DNA of 64,000 nt from Niabella drilacis (lineage in GTDB: Bacteria > Bacteroidota > Bacteroidia > Chitinophagales > Chitinophagaceae). The notes under the pieces were generated by a model. The model made no database searches and had not been told where the DNA came from. It was given only the letters and a program-made list of their open reading frames with translations. Of this stretch, positions 18,076 to 27,909 are shown piece by piece. Each line of letters starts with the position of its first letter. Positions within the stretch are counted from its first letter, which is position 1. The stretch covers positions 1-64,000 of the forward strand of contig NZ_FMZO01000019.1 of assembly GCF_900101395.1 (NCBI RefSeq). Direction: 5' to 3'. The position numbers and the translations under genes are program-made.

Positions 18076-18481
18076 TTGTTGGTTTTGAACATAATTCCGT
18101 AAGAACCCCATGCGTGGATTTCGGATGCAAAAATGCGATCTGCAGGCCTTCTGCGCCGGGCCGGGGCTCTGCGTCAATAAGGGTAATATCTTTTTCCTGT
18201 ACCGATTGCAGCGCGTCTTTAACATCATCCACCGCAAATGCGATATGGTGCACTCCTTCGCCTCTTTTGTCGATAAAACGGGCAATGGGACCGTCGGCAT
18301 CCGTTGACTCCAGGAGCTCTATTTTCGTATCCCCGATCTTAAAAAAAGCAGTTCTTACTTTCTGATCAGCCACTTCCTCTACACGGTAGCACTGCAAGCC
18401 GAATACATTTTCCCAATAACGGATGCTTTCTTCCAGGTTCCGGACCGCCAGGCCGATATGTTCGATATGCGATGGCTTCAT
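18065..18481 (-). CDS. mce: methylmalonyl-CoA epimerase
   Basis: Vicinal-oxygen-chelate enzyme that interconverts (R)- and (S)-methylmalonyl-CoA in propionate and branched-chain amino-acid metabolism. HIEHIGLAVRNLEESIRYW supplies the first metal His, HHIAFAVDDVKDAL the second, and KIELLESTDADGPIARFI and LIDAEPRPGAEG match the family. At 138 residues it is full length. It fits the carboxylase/leucine genes near 45-55 kb by pathway but is 27 kb away. It heads a tight run with the GH76, DUF2306 and YARHG genes, an unrelated-looking set. Confidence 0.9.
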   Translation of the reverse strand: MKPSHIEHIGLAVRNLEESIRYWENVFGLQCYRVEEVADQKVRTAFFKIGDTKIELLESTDADGPIARFIDKRGEGVHHIAFAVDDVKDALQSVQEKDITLIDAEPRPGAEGLQIAFLHPKSTHGVLTELCSKPTNEK

Positions 18482-18504
18482 TGCTGTTGTTTTAACCAGG
18501 TCTT

Positions 18505-19311
18505 TTACTTAATAAAGAGATCTTTTTTATCAAAGGTATTGGCACTGAAATAACCAAGGGCTCCCCCCCGGATGTTGCTGACCGGGTTGCCGGGCGATGC
18601 GCTTTGGCTTTGCCCCAGTGCACTCTGCGCCAGGCTATACCAGAAGTTATAATTGTCCGTATTGATGCAGCGCATCTCCACCCGCAGGTTATCTCCGCGT
18701 TTCAGATCAGAAGTAGTGTCGCTTGAAAACATGAGGAGCTCATATACCACGTTGCGTCCGTCGATGAGCTGATCATTGGTTACAAAGATGGTATTCTCTT
18801 TTTCCCCGTCCACCAGCTGGGTAAACCGGTAAGCGTTCCCCAATCCCGGGGGGTCTTTGAACTCAACAGTGGCAATCAGCTGCCGCCGGCCTACCAGCTG
18901 CCTGCCGGTAGTATACAAAGAATCGAATGCTACTTTCTGCGGCATGGAAGAGCGGGCGGTAAATACTTCGGCGCCTATCCGCACAAAAAGATCATAGGTC
19001 TTGCCCGGTGTCCCGGAAGCATTGGCCCGGTAAAGGCCATTGCCTTTATGTTGCAGCAATACGGGGAGCTTTCCTTCTTCGGCAATGGTCACCACCGCAT
19101 CCTCCACTCCCTTAAACAGATTGAGGTCCGAAACATTCAGCGTCTGCGACACAATAACGCTGTAGGAGTCGTCGTAATCCGCAACCGTACCCTCAATTAC
19201 ATATTTTTTGCCCACACTTTTGATATCAACATGGATCACCTTCTGGCAACCCGCCGTTACCAGCAGGAGCAGCAATAACCAGCCATTATATACAGAGCTT
19301 ATCTTTTTCAT
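18505..19311 (-). CDS. DUF4249 outer-membrane-associated lipoprotein
   Basis: The N-terminus is a lipoprotein signal with lipobox GCQKVI (Cys about residue 22). The segment VDIKSVGKKYVIEGTVADYDDSYSVIVSQTLNVSD, and the following TAEEGK-type Ig-like beta region, match DUF4249. That family is found in Bacteroidota immediately behind CarboxypepD-type TonB receptors, as here (6 bases after the receptor). The natural inference is that it is a surface partner of that receptor for an unknown substrate. At 268 residues it is near the short end of the usual range. Confidence 0.85.
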   Translation of the reverse strand: MKKISSVYNGWLLLLLLVTAGCQKVIHVDIKSVGKKYVIEGTVADYDDSYSVIVSQTLNVSDLNLFKGVEDAVVTIAEEGKLPVLLQHKGNGLYRANASGTPGKTYDLFVRIGAEVFTARSSMPQKVAFDSLYTTGRQLVGRRQLIATVEFKDPPGLGNAYRFTQLVDGEKENTIFVTNDQLIDGRNVVYELLMFSSDTTSDLKRGDNLRVEMRCINTDNYNFWYSLAQSALGQSQSASPGNPVSNIRGGALGYFSANTFDKKDLFIK

Positions 19312-19317
19312 TTTGGC

Positions 19318-21642
19318 TCAGAATTTAAAGTGCCAGGAAACCGAGGGCACAAAACGGAACAGGGAGGTCTGCATCACTTCCGTAATATCCGGGTCATCTT
19401 TATTTTGCTGGAAGGAGATCAGGTAGGCATTCTCCCGGCCGTAGGCATTAAATAAACTAAAAGCCAGCTCGGATGACGTATTCTTCCGCCGGGTTTTCAA
19501 CTGCCGGGTGGCCCCCAGATCCAGCCGGTGATAAGCGGGCATGCGATACGCGTTCCGCTTGGTATAGTAAAATACGATCTGCTTATCCACTACATATTTG
19601 CCACTTGGGAAAGTAACGGCATCCCCAGTATAATATACCCAGTTGGCAGAAAGGTTCCATTTATTATTCAGCTGGTAATTGGTCACAATGGCCACATCGT
19701 GGGTACGGTCCTGGCGGGCATTGTACCATTCCCCGTCGTTGATCCCCCCGATCTTTCTTTCGGTCTTGGAAAGTGTGTAGCCTACCCATCCGGTAAGCCG
19801 GCCCTGTTTCTTTTTCAGCAACATCTCAAGGCCATAAGCCCTGCCGATACCCGACAGCAACTGGGTTTCTATAGCATCATTGGTGTACACATCGGCCCCG
19901 GTGCGGTAATCGATCTGGTTTTGAAAGGATTTATAGTAGGCCTCGGTCGTCAGCTCGTACCGGTTACCGGGAAGGTTCTTATACCAGCCAACGGAATAGA
20001 TGTCCACGATCTCCGGCCTGATACTGTTGGTGCTGGCGATCCATTTATCTGTTGGAAAATTAGCTGCGGAATTGGCGATCAGGTGCAGGTTCTGCGTGTT
20101 GCGTACATAGGAGGCCTTTACGGAGGTCGTATTGTTCAGGATAAAGCTGGCGGCCAGCCTGGGCTCCAGGTTCCAGTAATTCTTTACCAGGGCTCCTTTT
20201 GCATATCGTAAGGTATCCGTAATCTTTCCGCTGGCATCAACTTCATAAAAGTCACCCGGGCCAAAAATGGCAAAGGAGGAGAGGCGGAGCCCGAAGGTGA
20301 TATTCAACCATTCGGCTGTTTTCCACGTATCGGAAGCGAAAAGTGCATTTTCCCAGGAATAACGGTCCTGGAGGTACAGGTTGTTATAGCTGGTCTTCCC
20401 GGAGCTGGTAATCTCCCCCGGCGTAATGGTATGGTAAATAGAATTGAATCCCAGGCGCAGCGAGTGGCTGGAGCCGGCATACCATTGTATCTCTTCCTTC
20501 AGGTTCAGATCGCGTATCTGCGAAAAAATATTCAGATCATTATTGGAATTATTGATCGCAATATTGTAGTTAAAATCACTGTAGATAAAGGAGGTATTGG
20601 AAAAAAGCCGGTCGTTAAAAATATGGTTCCACCGCAGCGTTCCGGTTTTATTGCCCCAGTCCATCCCGAATTGTTTTTCCAGCTTCAATACATCGCGCCC
20701 GAAATAGCCGGACAGGAACAAGCGATCCTTTTTCCCCAGCGTATAATTCATTTTAGCATTTACATCATAAAAGAACAGGCGGGTATTCTTATTGGAAGAG
20801 TCGCCCAATACCGGCAGGAACAGGTCCGCATAAGTGCGCCTTCCCGAAACCAGGAAGGAGGACCTGTTCTCCTGGATGGGTCCTTCTACATTGAGCTTCG
20901 CCGATATAAGGCCCACACCGCCGCTCACCGCATACCGCTGGTTATTGCCCTCATTCATTTTTACATCCAGCACCGAAGAAAGCCTGCCGCCGTATGGCGC
21001 CGGCATACCGCCCTTATAAACGGTTACATCTTTTACTATATCCGAGTTAAAAGTGGAAAAGAACCCCATCAGATGCGAGGCATTATACACATTGGCCTCA
21101 TCCAAAAGGATCAGGTTCTGATCGGTGGAGCCGCCTCTTACATAAAAGCCGCTGTTACCGTCGCCGGCAGATTTGATGCCCGGCAGCAGCTGGATCGCCT
21201 TCAGGATATCCCGTTCTCCCAGGAGCATAGGGATCGTATTGATCTCCTTCATCGTTAACCGTTCCACACCCATCTGCGTACCCCTAATAGTACGGCCCCT
21301 GGCATTGGCAGTAATCTGAACACTGTCGAGGCTGGTGACCAGCTCCTGCAATGAAACATTGTGCACTTTGTTGCCGGTGAGCCGGATGGTTTCGGTGACC
21401 GGCTCAAAACCAATTGCTGAATAGGTAATGTTGTATTCGCCCCCAGGGAGTGTCAGCGAATAAAAACCATATTCATTTGAAACGGTCCCGGTTTCGCCGC
21501 CCTGCAGTTCCACGCTTGCGCTGATCAGCGTTTCACCGCTGACAGCCGACCTGACCGTGCCGCTGAGCGTAACCTTATCCTGCGCCAAACAGCCGAGCGT
21601 AATCATGATCGCTATAAAAAAAGTTCCTGTCCTCTTTGTCAT
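19318..21642 (-). CDS. TonB-dependent receptor with N-terminal carboxypeptidase-regulatory-like domain
   Basis: Outer-membrane importer driven by TonB. A signal peptide (MTKRTGTFFIAIMITLGCLAQ) precedes a CarboxypepD_reg-like beta domain (about 25-110: LSGTVRSAVSGETLISASV...NEYGFYSLTLPGG). The plug domain has MLLGERDILKAIQLLPGI, GFYVRGGSTDQNLILLDEANVYN and GGMPAPYGGRLSSVLDV, and a beta-barrel ends in SFVPSVSWHFKF with a terminal Phe. The start is moved 24 bases into the open frame to begin the signal peptide. It is a non-SusC receptor, paired with DUF4249. Substrate is unknown. Confidence 0.92.
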   Translation of the reverse strand: MTKRTGTFFIAIMITLGCLAQDKVTLSGTVRSAVSGETLISASVELQGGETGTVSNEYGFYSLTLPGGEYNITYSAIGFEPVTETIRLTGNKVHNVSLQELVTSLDSVQITANARGRTIRGTQMGVERLTMKEINTIPMLLGERDILKAIQLLPGIKSAGDGNSGFYVRGGSTDQNLILLDEANVYNASHLMGFFSTFNSDIVKDVTVYKGGMPAPYGGRLSSVLDVKMNEGNNQRYAVSGGVGLISAKLNVEGPIQENRSSFLVSGRRTYADLFLPVLGDSSNKNTRLFFYDVNAKMNYTLGKKDRLFLSGYFGRDVLKLEKQFGMDWGNKTGTLRWNHIFNDRLFSNTSFIYSDFNYNIAINNSNNDLNIFSQIRDLNLKEEIQWYAGSSHSLRLGFNSIYHTITPGEITSSGKTSYNNLYLQDRYSWENALFASDTWKTAEWLNITFGLRLSSFAIFGPGDFYEVDASGKITDTLRYAKGALVKNYWNLEPRLAASFILNNTTSVKASYVRNTQNLHLIANSAANFPTDKWIASTNSIRPEIVDIYSVGWYKNLPGNRYELTTEAYYKSFQNQIDYRTGADVYTNDAIETQLLSGIGRAYGLEMLLKKKQGRLTGWVGYTLSKTERKIGGINDGEWYNARQDRTHDVAIVTNYQLNNKWNLSANWVYYTGDAVTFPSGKYVVDKQIVFYYTKRNAYRMPAYHRLDLGATRQLKTRRKNTSSELAFSLFNAYGRENAYLISFQQNKDDPDITEVMQTSLFRFVPSVSWHFKF

Positions 21643-21695
21643 AAATGATATCGTAAAGAACCCCAATTCAACAAAAATAGCCGAACTGGGGCAGA

Positions 21696-23714
21696 TTATT
21701 GTACTGTTTCACCTTTCGGCGGTACGATAAAGGTTAGCGGCTTTCTGAAGAAATGGCGGATGATCACCCTTATCAGCTCGGGATAGCGGCGTAACTGTAT
21801 TCCTCTTGATCTCACGGCTACGATAAAGGCCAGCGAAAAGCTTGCCAGGAAGTTAAAAAAACCGATACCCAGAACGCCCAGGAATACGGTAACCAGGTAT
21901 CTTGCCGGAATATGCTCAAACCCCAGCCCATAGATCCCGATGGCCATATTGCCGGATGAAATGGTGATATGCCGGATATCGAACGGGATCCCGAATATCT
22001 TGCCCATATTGGCGGCCATCCCCAGGAAAAAACCCAGGCTGATATTGCCGGCATAAGCGCCGGCATTTTTTTCGATAAACCCGGCCCACCAGCGCCTCCT
22101 TGCCACGGACGTATGAGCATGCAGCCCCGGATGATGGGCAAGCCGCGCGCCGATATTGCCAAAGCGGATCTTATTTTGTACATATCCGGCGATGATCCCG
22201 CTTAAAAACAGGAAGACCCCGGTATTACATGCATACAACAGGGACAGGCTTTGAAAAGGGTGTTGCTCCTGCAGCAGCATAAAAGCAGCTTTACCGGCCA
22301 CCAGCTTTGTACCCATTATTTTGTGATACCCCCAGGCCAGCAGGTAGGTGCCGGGAAATACAATGATAAGGTTCCCGATAAAGGAAGCCGTTTGGCTCCG
22401 GAAGACCCGGGCTACCGTAAGCGCCAGGCTTTGAAGGTCCGGTTGCTCATTGTTCTTTTTGGAATCCAGCGAAACAGCTACGGCATTTGCTGTAAAGGCC
22501 GGTTGTTTGGTGGCCAGTGTGGACCCCGTCTGATCGATGAGCACAAAGCCGGCACTGTAATTTACACTGTACCAGAATCCCTGCCAGAAATAGGCATAGT
22601 GCAGCTTCGCAAGGATATTTTTAGTGATCGCTACAAAGCAGATGATCAGCCCTCCCCACATGGCGCTGACCAGCATATTCAGGTAGTCCCTGCGGGTGGT
22701 AGTAATGTACTTTCCTCCTTTTTGCCCTTTATGCTCAGCGATCTGATAAGCGATATACCCCACGCCCTGTGAAATGAACTGACGGATGCTGTTCTTCAGG
22801 TTCTCATTCCTGACCAGTAATTTAAAAAGATCTACAAACCGGCCTATATCAAAATGATCGTCGTTGTCGATGGTATCGAGCAGGATCTGCATCCGTTCGA
22901 TACGGGCGCCCAGGATCAGCAGCAGGTAGCTCTGCCGGATACTGGTACCCCGCTGGTCCTGGTGCTGGCGGATATAGTAGCATTCATTTTCAATTTCAAA
23001 AAGCACGCTCTTTAGCCGGCTGCCTACTTCCCGCATGTTATAGGGATCATTCTTTACCTGTTGCTGCAGTTCATGCAATAAGCGGCTTTGCAAAAGAAAG
23101 GGATTTTCCTGTCCCTCCCGGAAAGGAGCAATATAGTCTGCGATCTCTTTTTCCAACCCGTTATTGGCAACCTGGAACGACAATACGGTGAGGGCGTCGG
23201 TCAGGTGCTGGGTCAAACGCTGATCCCTGGCCTGCAGGGTGAACTGCAGCAGCTCAAAGAAGCTGATCCAGGTAGAACGCCGGATAGCTTCGATCCATAC
23301 ATGGTCATTTTTTTTGTAAAATACCCGGTCCAGTACATATACAAAATCATCCTTATCCTGTTCTTTGGGAAGGACCTTATGTTTGAGTTTACTGATCAGT
23401 TCATCCCAAAAGCCACTGCTGAGCGGGATGCCGCTTTCTGTAAACGCCACTTCAAGCCGGGCATTGATCAGCTGAACAAGGATTGCCTGTTGCAACCGGG
23501 CTACGAGCGCAGGATGTGCCTCCAGTAAAAGGATCATCTCCTTCATCCGGGTATCCGCCAGGTGCAGCTCTTTTTTTGGTGGTCGCAGGTCTTCAAAAAA
23601 GGCGATCAGGAAATGAAGGCTTTCCTCCTTTGTACCGATGGCATATGCCGCTTCATCTTCCAGCACTTTTTCACAAAAGCGCTTTTCCTTCTTCTGTCGT
23701 TTAAATAAATTCAT
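21696..23714 (-). CDS. Gcr-family membrane protein annotated as site-specific recombinase
   Basis: A 672-residue protein with a soluble helical N-terminal half (about 1-340) and a C-terminal half of several membrane helices (for example LVSAMWGGLIICFVAI, FIGNLIIVFPGTYLLAWG, ISLGFFLGMAANMGKIFG, and FLGVLGIGFFNFLASFSLAFIVA). This matches the family named site-specific recombinase Gcr in databases. That name rests on an old report; the membrane topology suggests a different role and none is proven. It stands alone, convergent or divergent features are not seen, and it shares direction with the TonB receptor 54 bases downstream. Confidence 0.75.
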   Translation of the reverse strand: MNLFKRQKKEKRFCEKVLEDEAAYAIGTKEESLHFLIAFFEDLRPPKKELHLADTRMKEMILLLEAHPALVARLQQAILVQLINARLEVAFTESGIPLSSGFWDELISKLKHKVLPKEQDKDDFVYVLDRVFYKKNDHVWIEAIRRSTWISFFELLQFTLQARDQRLTQHLTDALTVLSFQVANNGLEKEIADYIAPFREGQENPFLLQSRLLHELQQQVKNDPYNMREVGSRLKSVLFEIENECYYIRQHQDQRGTSIRQSYLLLILGARIERMQILLDTIDNDDHFDIGRFVDLFKLLVRNENLKNSIRQFISQGVGYIAYQIAEHKGQKGGKYITTTRRDYLNMLVSAMWGGLIICFVAITKNILAKLHYAYFWQGFWYSVNYSAGFVLIDQTGSTLATKQPAFTANAVAVSLDSKKNNEQPDLQSLALTVARVFRSQTASFIGNLIIVFPGTYLLAWGYHKIMGTKLVAGKAAFMLLQEQHPFQSLSLLYACNTGVFLFLSGIIAGYVQNKIRFGNIGARLAHHPGLHAHTSVARRRWWAGFIEKNAGAYAGNISLGFFLGMAANMGKIFGIPFDIRHITISSGNMAIGIYGLGFEHIPARYLVTVFLGVLGIGFFNFLASFSLAFIVAVRSRGIQLRRYPELIRVIIRHFFRKPLTFIVPPKGETVQ

Positions 23715-23793
23715 CCGCTCTTTTTAACCGGGACCAGGATTCCCTGACAAAGATCTAAAAATAGGAAATCTATTTTTTATTGGCCTTCGCGCT

Positions 23794-24675
23794 CTATGAA
23801 ATGATTGTTACGGACCAGCTTCTAATAAAGTGCCGGCCGGGTTCCAGTCCGCAGATCCCTTCTTTTTCCGTAAGATCCTGCCCCGAGCCCACAGTATCCG
23901 CAATACCGCACCAGGGTTCTATACAGACAAAGTCTGCGCCGGGCGCAGCCCATATACCCAGGTAAGGAAATCCGGTCCAGCTAAAATCGAAGCCGGTCCC
24001 GGTCCTGTCTGAGCGCAGGGCCAGCCTGCGGGATCTCAGGTCTTTCAAAACCACCGCATCTTTTGCAAACAAGCCTTTATTTAAACGCAGTATATTGGTA
24101 TTATTCAGGAAGGGTACCGGCTCCCTTGCCAACAGGCCACCCGCTTCAATCGGCCACTTCCCGGCATGTTCCTTCTCCTCAAATTCAAGAGCGTATTCCG
24201 CATAAGCATCGCCCCTGAACAGGGGCAATTTAAACGCCGGATGCCCGCCGATGGAGAACCACATCTTCTGAGCGCCGGTATTGCAGACGTCATAGGTCAC
24301 GGTGAGCGTTTTTCCATCGAGCCGGTACTTTAATTTCAGATCAAACTCAAAGGGATAAACGCCCAGCGTTTCTTCTGTTTGCTTCAGTAAAAAAACGATC
24401 TCATCCGCCAGCTGTCCAACCGGCACAAAATTCATTTCACGCGCAAAGCCATGACGGTTCAAATGATAGCGGCGACCTTCATACTCATACGTATTGTCTT
24501 TTAAAGTGCCTACTACCGGGAAAAGCACGGGCGAGTGTTTGCCCCATACAGCCGGGTCTCCGCTCCACATATACTCCTGCCCCGTACTTTTGTCTATAAG
24601 ACTTTGCAGTTCTGCACCTTTTTCTGAAACGGCGATCTTCAGTGCACTGTTTTCTTTCTGGTATATTTTAGCCAT
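23794..24675 (-). CDS. aldose 1-epimerase family protein (LacX-like)
   Basis: A galactose-mutarotase-fold protein that interconverts sugar anomers or binds sugars. LQSLIDKSTGQEYMWSGD, HSPVLFPVVGTLKD (substrate-binding Pro/Phe), LNRHGFAREM (catalytic-region His), FSIGGHPAFKLPL (second His) and IEPWCGIADT (catalytic Glu) all fit. The 293-residue length matches the LacX subfamily. It has no signal peptide, so it is cytoplasmic. It lies between the Gcr gene and the sulfatase cluster and may serve sugars released by that cluster, though this is only inference from position. Confidence 0.87.
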   Translation of the reverse strand: MAKIYQKENSALKIAVSEKGAELQSLIDKSTGQEYMWSGDPAVWGKHSPVLFPVVGTLKDNTYEYEGRRYHLNRHGFAREMNFVPVGQLADEIVFLLKQTEETLGVYPFEFDLKLKYRLDGKTLTVTYDVCNTGAQKMWFSIGGHPAFKLPLFRGDAYAEYALEFEEKEHAGKWPIEAGGLLAREPVPFLNNTNILRLNKGLFAKDAVVLKDLRSRRLALRSDRTGTGFDFSWTGFPYLGIWAAPGADFVCIEPWCGIADTVGSGQDLTEKEGICGLEPGRHFIRSWSVTIIS

Positions 24676-24777
24676 AGAATCCCGATTTGAACATTAAACG
24701 GGAAATCGATCATTTTAGTATGCAATTCTGCAATAAATTCCTGTTCTTCAACACCTGCCGGGGAGCAATAAGATAGC

Positions 24778-26184
24778 TTACTCGCGGATATCCCAGTTGC
24801 GCGGCGCCTCAAACTTTTTTCTTCCCTGCTCATAGGGTGGTACTTTTTGTGCAGGAACAATAGCCTGGTATTGCTGTAACAATGCCACTAAAGCTTTTAG
24901 ACGGCCGGGATACCGGGCGCCCAACGCTTCTTTCTCGTATGGATCTTTGTCAATAGCAAACAGCTGCGGACCGGCGCCCCCGGCTGCGCTTTCCTTTTTG
25001 GGCATTACCAGTTTCCAGTCATTGCTGATCAGCGTACCATTTCCCAGGTAAAAATCGCGTCTTACCGTTTTGCGCTCCTTCAGGCATTGAATTATTGAAA
25101 GGCCATCATAAGGTTGCGGCGGCGGTTGCTGCAGCCCTGTTATTTCCCGGAGTGTTGGCGCAATATCAATATAGCCGGTCACCTGCTCACAAACCCATCC
25201 TCCTTTAAATGCAGCAGGCCAACGGATCACAGCAGGCACCCTTACCCCACCCTCCCATTCCTGGAATTTAAATCCTCTCAGCGGCAGGTTACGCCCTCCC
25301 TCTTTGGGGGCCGCTCCATTATCGCTTTGAAAAAGGACCAGGGTATTATCATCGATGCCGGCGTTATTAAGTGCCTGCAGTATACGTCCAATACCTGCAT
25401 CCATTGCCGTAACCATTGCTGCATAGGTTTGCCTGCGTGTATTTCCCCGTCCTGCGGAGCCCTCTTCACCCGGTTGCCCTTTACCAAAAACCGGCTTTAA
25501 CGGATCAAAGCCGTAGGAGGAAAGATCATGCTCCTTTGCCTGCAGCGGACCATGTGGCGCGTTGTAAGCCACATATAAAAAAAATGGCCCTTCCTGTTGA
25601 TAACTGTTGATACAGTTGATTGCTTCTGCAGTAATGAGGTCGGTTGTATAACCGGTGTCTGCTGCTGTTTGCCAATCGTTATGCCAATCCAGTTCACCTT
25701 CCCGCTTATGTGTAAAATAGTCGATAGCACCATTATAATGACCGTAAAAATGTGTAAATCCCCGGCGCAGCGGCAGGTATTTACGCTTTGAGTGCCCGAG
25801 GTGCCATTTACCAATGGCCGCCCGGTTCTTATAGCCCGCCTGTGCCAGCATTTGCGGCAGGAATTCGGCCGTTGTGTCTACACCAAAATCCAGCCAGGGA
25901 GCGATCACATTCTCCCTCAGTCCGTAGCGCTCCGGTAGCCGCCCGGTCATAAGGCCGGCGCGTGTTGGTGAACAGATCGGGCTTACATAATACCGGTTCA
26001 GCACCACTCCTTCCCGCGCCAGCTGATCAATATGCGGCGTGCGGATCTCGCTGCCATGAAAACCCACATCGCCCCAGCCCATATCATCGGCCACAATGAT
26101 CACGATATTGGGCCGCGCTTGCTGCGCCCCGGCCTGCAGCAATAAAAAGACTCCGAGGAGCAACATTCCCACCCTATGCCTCAT
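24778..26184 (-). CDS. secreted arylsulfatase-type S1 sulfatase
   Basis: Alkaline-phosphatase-fold sulfatase that hydrolyses sulfate esters from glycans after export. A signal peptide precedes NIVIIVADDMGWGDVG (metal-binding DD). The active-site Cys, to be converted to formylglycine, is C71 in C-S-P-T-R-A-G. KWHLGHS and VLFQSDNGAAPK (metal-binding DN) follow in order. The start ATG at 26184 gives the cleanest signal peptide; another ATG at 26214 adds ten residues. At about 468 residues it is full length. It is the first of four sulfatases on one strand. No maturase (FGE/anSME) gene is in the window. The exact glycan is unknown. Confidence 0.9.
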   Translation of the reverse strand: MRHRVGMLLLGVFLLLQAGAQQARPNIVIIVADDMGWGDVGFHGSEIRTPHIDQLAREGVVLNRYYVSPICSPTRAGLMTGRLPERYGLRENVIAPWLDFGVDTTAEFLPQMLAQAGYKNRAAIGKWHLGHSKRKYLPLRRGFTHFYGHYNGAIDYFTHKREGELDWHNDWQTAADTGYTTDLITAEAINCINSYQQEGPFFLYVAYNAPHGPLQAKEHDLSSYGFDPLKPVFGKGQPGEEGSAGRGNTRRQTYAAMVTAMDAGIGRILQALNNAGIDDNTLVLFQSDNGAAPKEGGRNLPLRGFKFQEWEGGVRVPAVIRWPAAFKGGWVCEQVTGYIDIAPTLREITGLQQPPPQPYDGLSIIQCLKERKTVRRDFYLGNGTLISNDWKLVMPKKESAAGGAGPQLFAIDKDPYEKEALGARYPGRLKALVALLQQYQAIVPAQKVPPYEQGRKKFEAPRNWDIRE

Positions 26185-26456
26185 TGCTCTGAAAGATAGC
26201 ATCGTTATATACATGATCTGATCATTATTTTTGAACCAACAATCGCTCCCTTAAGCTTTCATCTTTCGCCCCGCTCATACGTTGAGCTGCAGACCCGGAA
26301 TATTTTCGTCACCCTGCCAGGCATTCCAGGAGTATTAAAAAAACACCATTACAGATTCCTGATATTAAACCGTGCTATTGTATTTATAATACGCAGGTAA
26401 AATGTTCAAAAGACGATCCATCCGCTCTTGTCATTGTGCCGTGCCACTCCTGCCCG

Positions 26457-27866
26457 CTATTTTTTTGCTTTCTTTTTCACGATGGTATCCGGCACTTCCG
26501 CATCCACTGCCTTTAGCCACTGATCCAGTTTCTTTTTAAGCTCTGCCGCTTTTTCAGGCATCTGCACCGCAAGATCTGTTTGTTCCGAAGGGTCTTTTTT
26601 AAGGTCATATAATTCAGTACGGCGGGCCTTATAGAAATACAACAATTTATAATCCCCGTCCCGCACCGCGCTGCACATGCGGTTTATCCAGCGACCGGTC
26701 TCCGAGGGATAGTGCCAGAAGAACGGTTCGCGCGCTCCCATTGTTTTTCCCTGCAGCAACGGAACCATGCTTTTGCCATCCAGCCGGTTATCCTTCCGGT
26801 TTTTTGTTTGCGCCAGTTGCAGGAAGGTTGGATAAAAATCAGTGGCCATCACACGTGTATCCACTGTGGTATGCGGCCGGATCGTTGCCGGCCAGCGCGC
26901 GATCAGGTTTTCACGGATACCGCCCTCATACAGCCAGGACTTACCGGCGCGGAGCACCCCATTATTTCCCAGGTGCCATACCCCGCCATTGTCGGAGAAA
27001 AAGATCACCAGTGTATTTTTATCAATCCCTGCTTTTTTCAACGTTTCCATTACCGTTCCCACACCAGCATCGATCCGTTCGATCATTGCTGCCAGATACG
27101 GGTTATCCGGGTGATCGGCTTCGTGCCGCCCATTCTGCGGGCCATACAGCGATTCGGCCTTTCCTTCCCCGTATTTTGCATCAAACTTTTTCTTATACTT
27201 TTTCACCAATGCATCGGGGGCATCCAATTTGGTATGCACACTGTAAAAAGTAAGATAAAGAAAGAACGGCTTTGCTTTGTTGCGCATAATAAACCCGGAA
27301 GCTTCACTGCACTGCCGGTCCGTAAGATACTCGCCGTCTGCGCCTTTATCAAAAGTGCTTATCTTATCATACGGGTAAAAATAATCCCCGTCTGCGATGT
27401 ACTTTGTTTCAGAGCCGATCACTTCATCAAAACCATGCTGCTTCGGATTGCCTTTCGGGTCACTGAACTTCGTGTCGAGGTGCCATTTGCCAATAATGCC
27501 GGTATGGTATCCAGCAGCCGCCAGCGCCCGGTTTATGGTATAGGACCGTGCCGGATCCAGGTAGCGGTCTGCATTATTATCCAGGAAATCCGTGATCCGT
27601 ACCCGGGCCGGATACTGCCCCGTCATAATTCCTGCACGGGAAGGTGAGCAAATCGGCGCTGCTGAGTAGGCCTGTGTAAACCGGGCCCCTTCTCCCGCCA
27701 GCTGATCCAGGTGGGGCGTTTCGTTAAAAGTATTGCCATAGCATCCGAGCTCCGCCGAACCCAGGTCATCCGCCATAATAAAGATAATATTCGGCCGCTG
27801 CTGGGCTTCTGTAATTGCGCTCCACAGGCTTGCGACCATTAAAAGGAGCCATCTTGTTCTTTTCAT
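26457..27866 (-). CDS. secreted S1 sulfatase
   Basis: The signal peptide (MKRTRWLLLMVASLWSAITEA) precedes NIIFIMADDLGSAELGCYG. The formylglycine Cys is C73 in C-S-P-S-R-A-G-I-M-T-G. The supporting motifs GIIGKWHLDT and TLVIFFSDNGGVWH follow. A C-terminal subdomain with LYDLKKDPSEQTDLA completes the 469-residue enzyme. The C-terminal tail ends in the basic KKKAKK. It is about 40 bases from the neighbouring sulfatase gene upstream, so the two may be co-transcribed. Its QQRPNIIF start and ELYDLKKDPSEQTDL end are close in pattern to the collapsed pseudogene at 32212. Confidence 0.9.
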   Translation of the reverse strand: MKRTRWLLLMVASLWSAITEAQQRPNIIFIMADDLGSAELGCYGNTFNETPHLDQLAGEGARFTQAYSAAPICSPSRAGIMTGQYPARVRITDFLDNNADRYLDPARSYTINRALAAAGYHTGIIGKWHLDTKFSDPKGNPKQHGFDEVIGSETKYIADGDYFYPYDKISTFDKGADGEYLTDRQCSEASGFIMRNKAKPFFLYLTFYSVHTKLDAPDALVKKYKKKFDAKYGEGKAESLYGPQNGRHEADHPDNPYLAAMIERIDAGVGTVMETLKKAGIDKNTLVIFFSDNGGVWHLGNNGVLRAGKSWLYEGGIRENLIARWPATIRPHTTVDTRVMATDFYPTFLQLAQTKNRKDNRLDGKSMVPLLQGKTMGAREPFFWHYPSETGRWINRMCSAVRDGDYKLLYFYKARRTELYDLKKDPSEQTDLAVQMPEKAAELKKKLDQWLKAVDAEVPDTIVKKKAKK

Positions 27867-27909
27867 TTGCTTGTATCCGGGGTTTTATTTTTCAAATCCA
27901 TGCCGTATA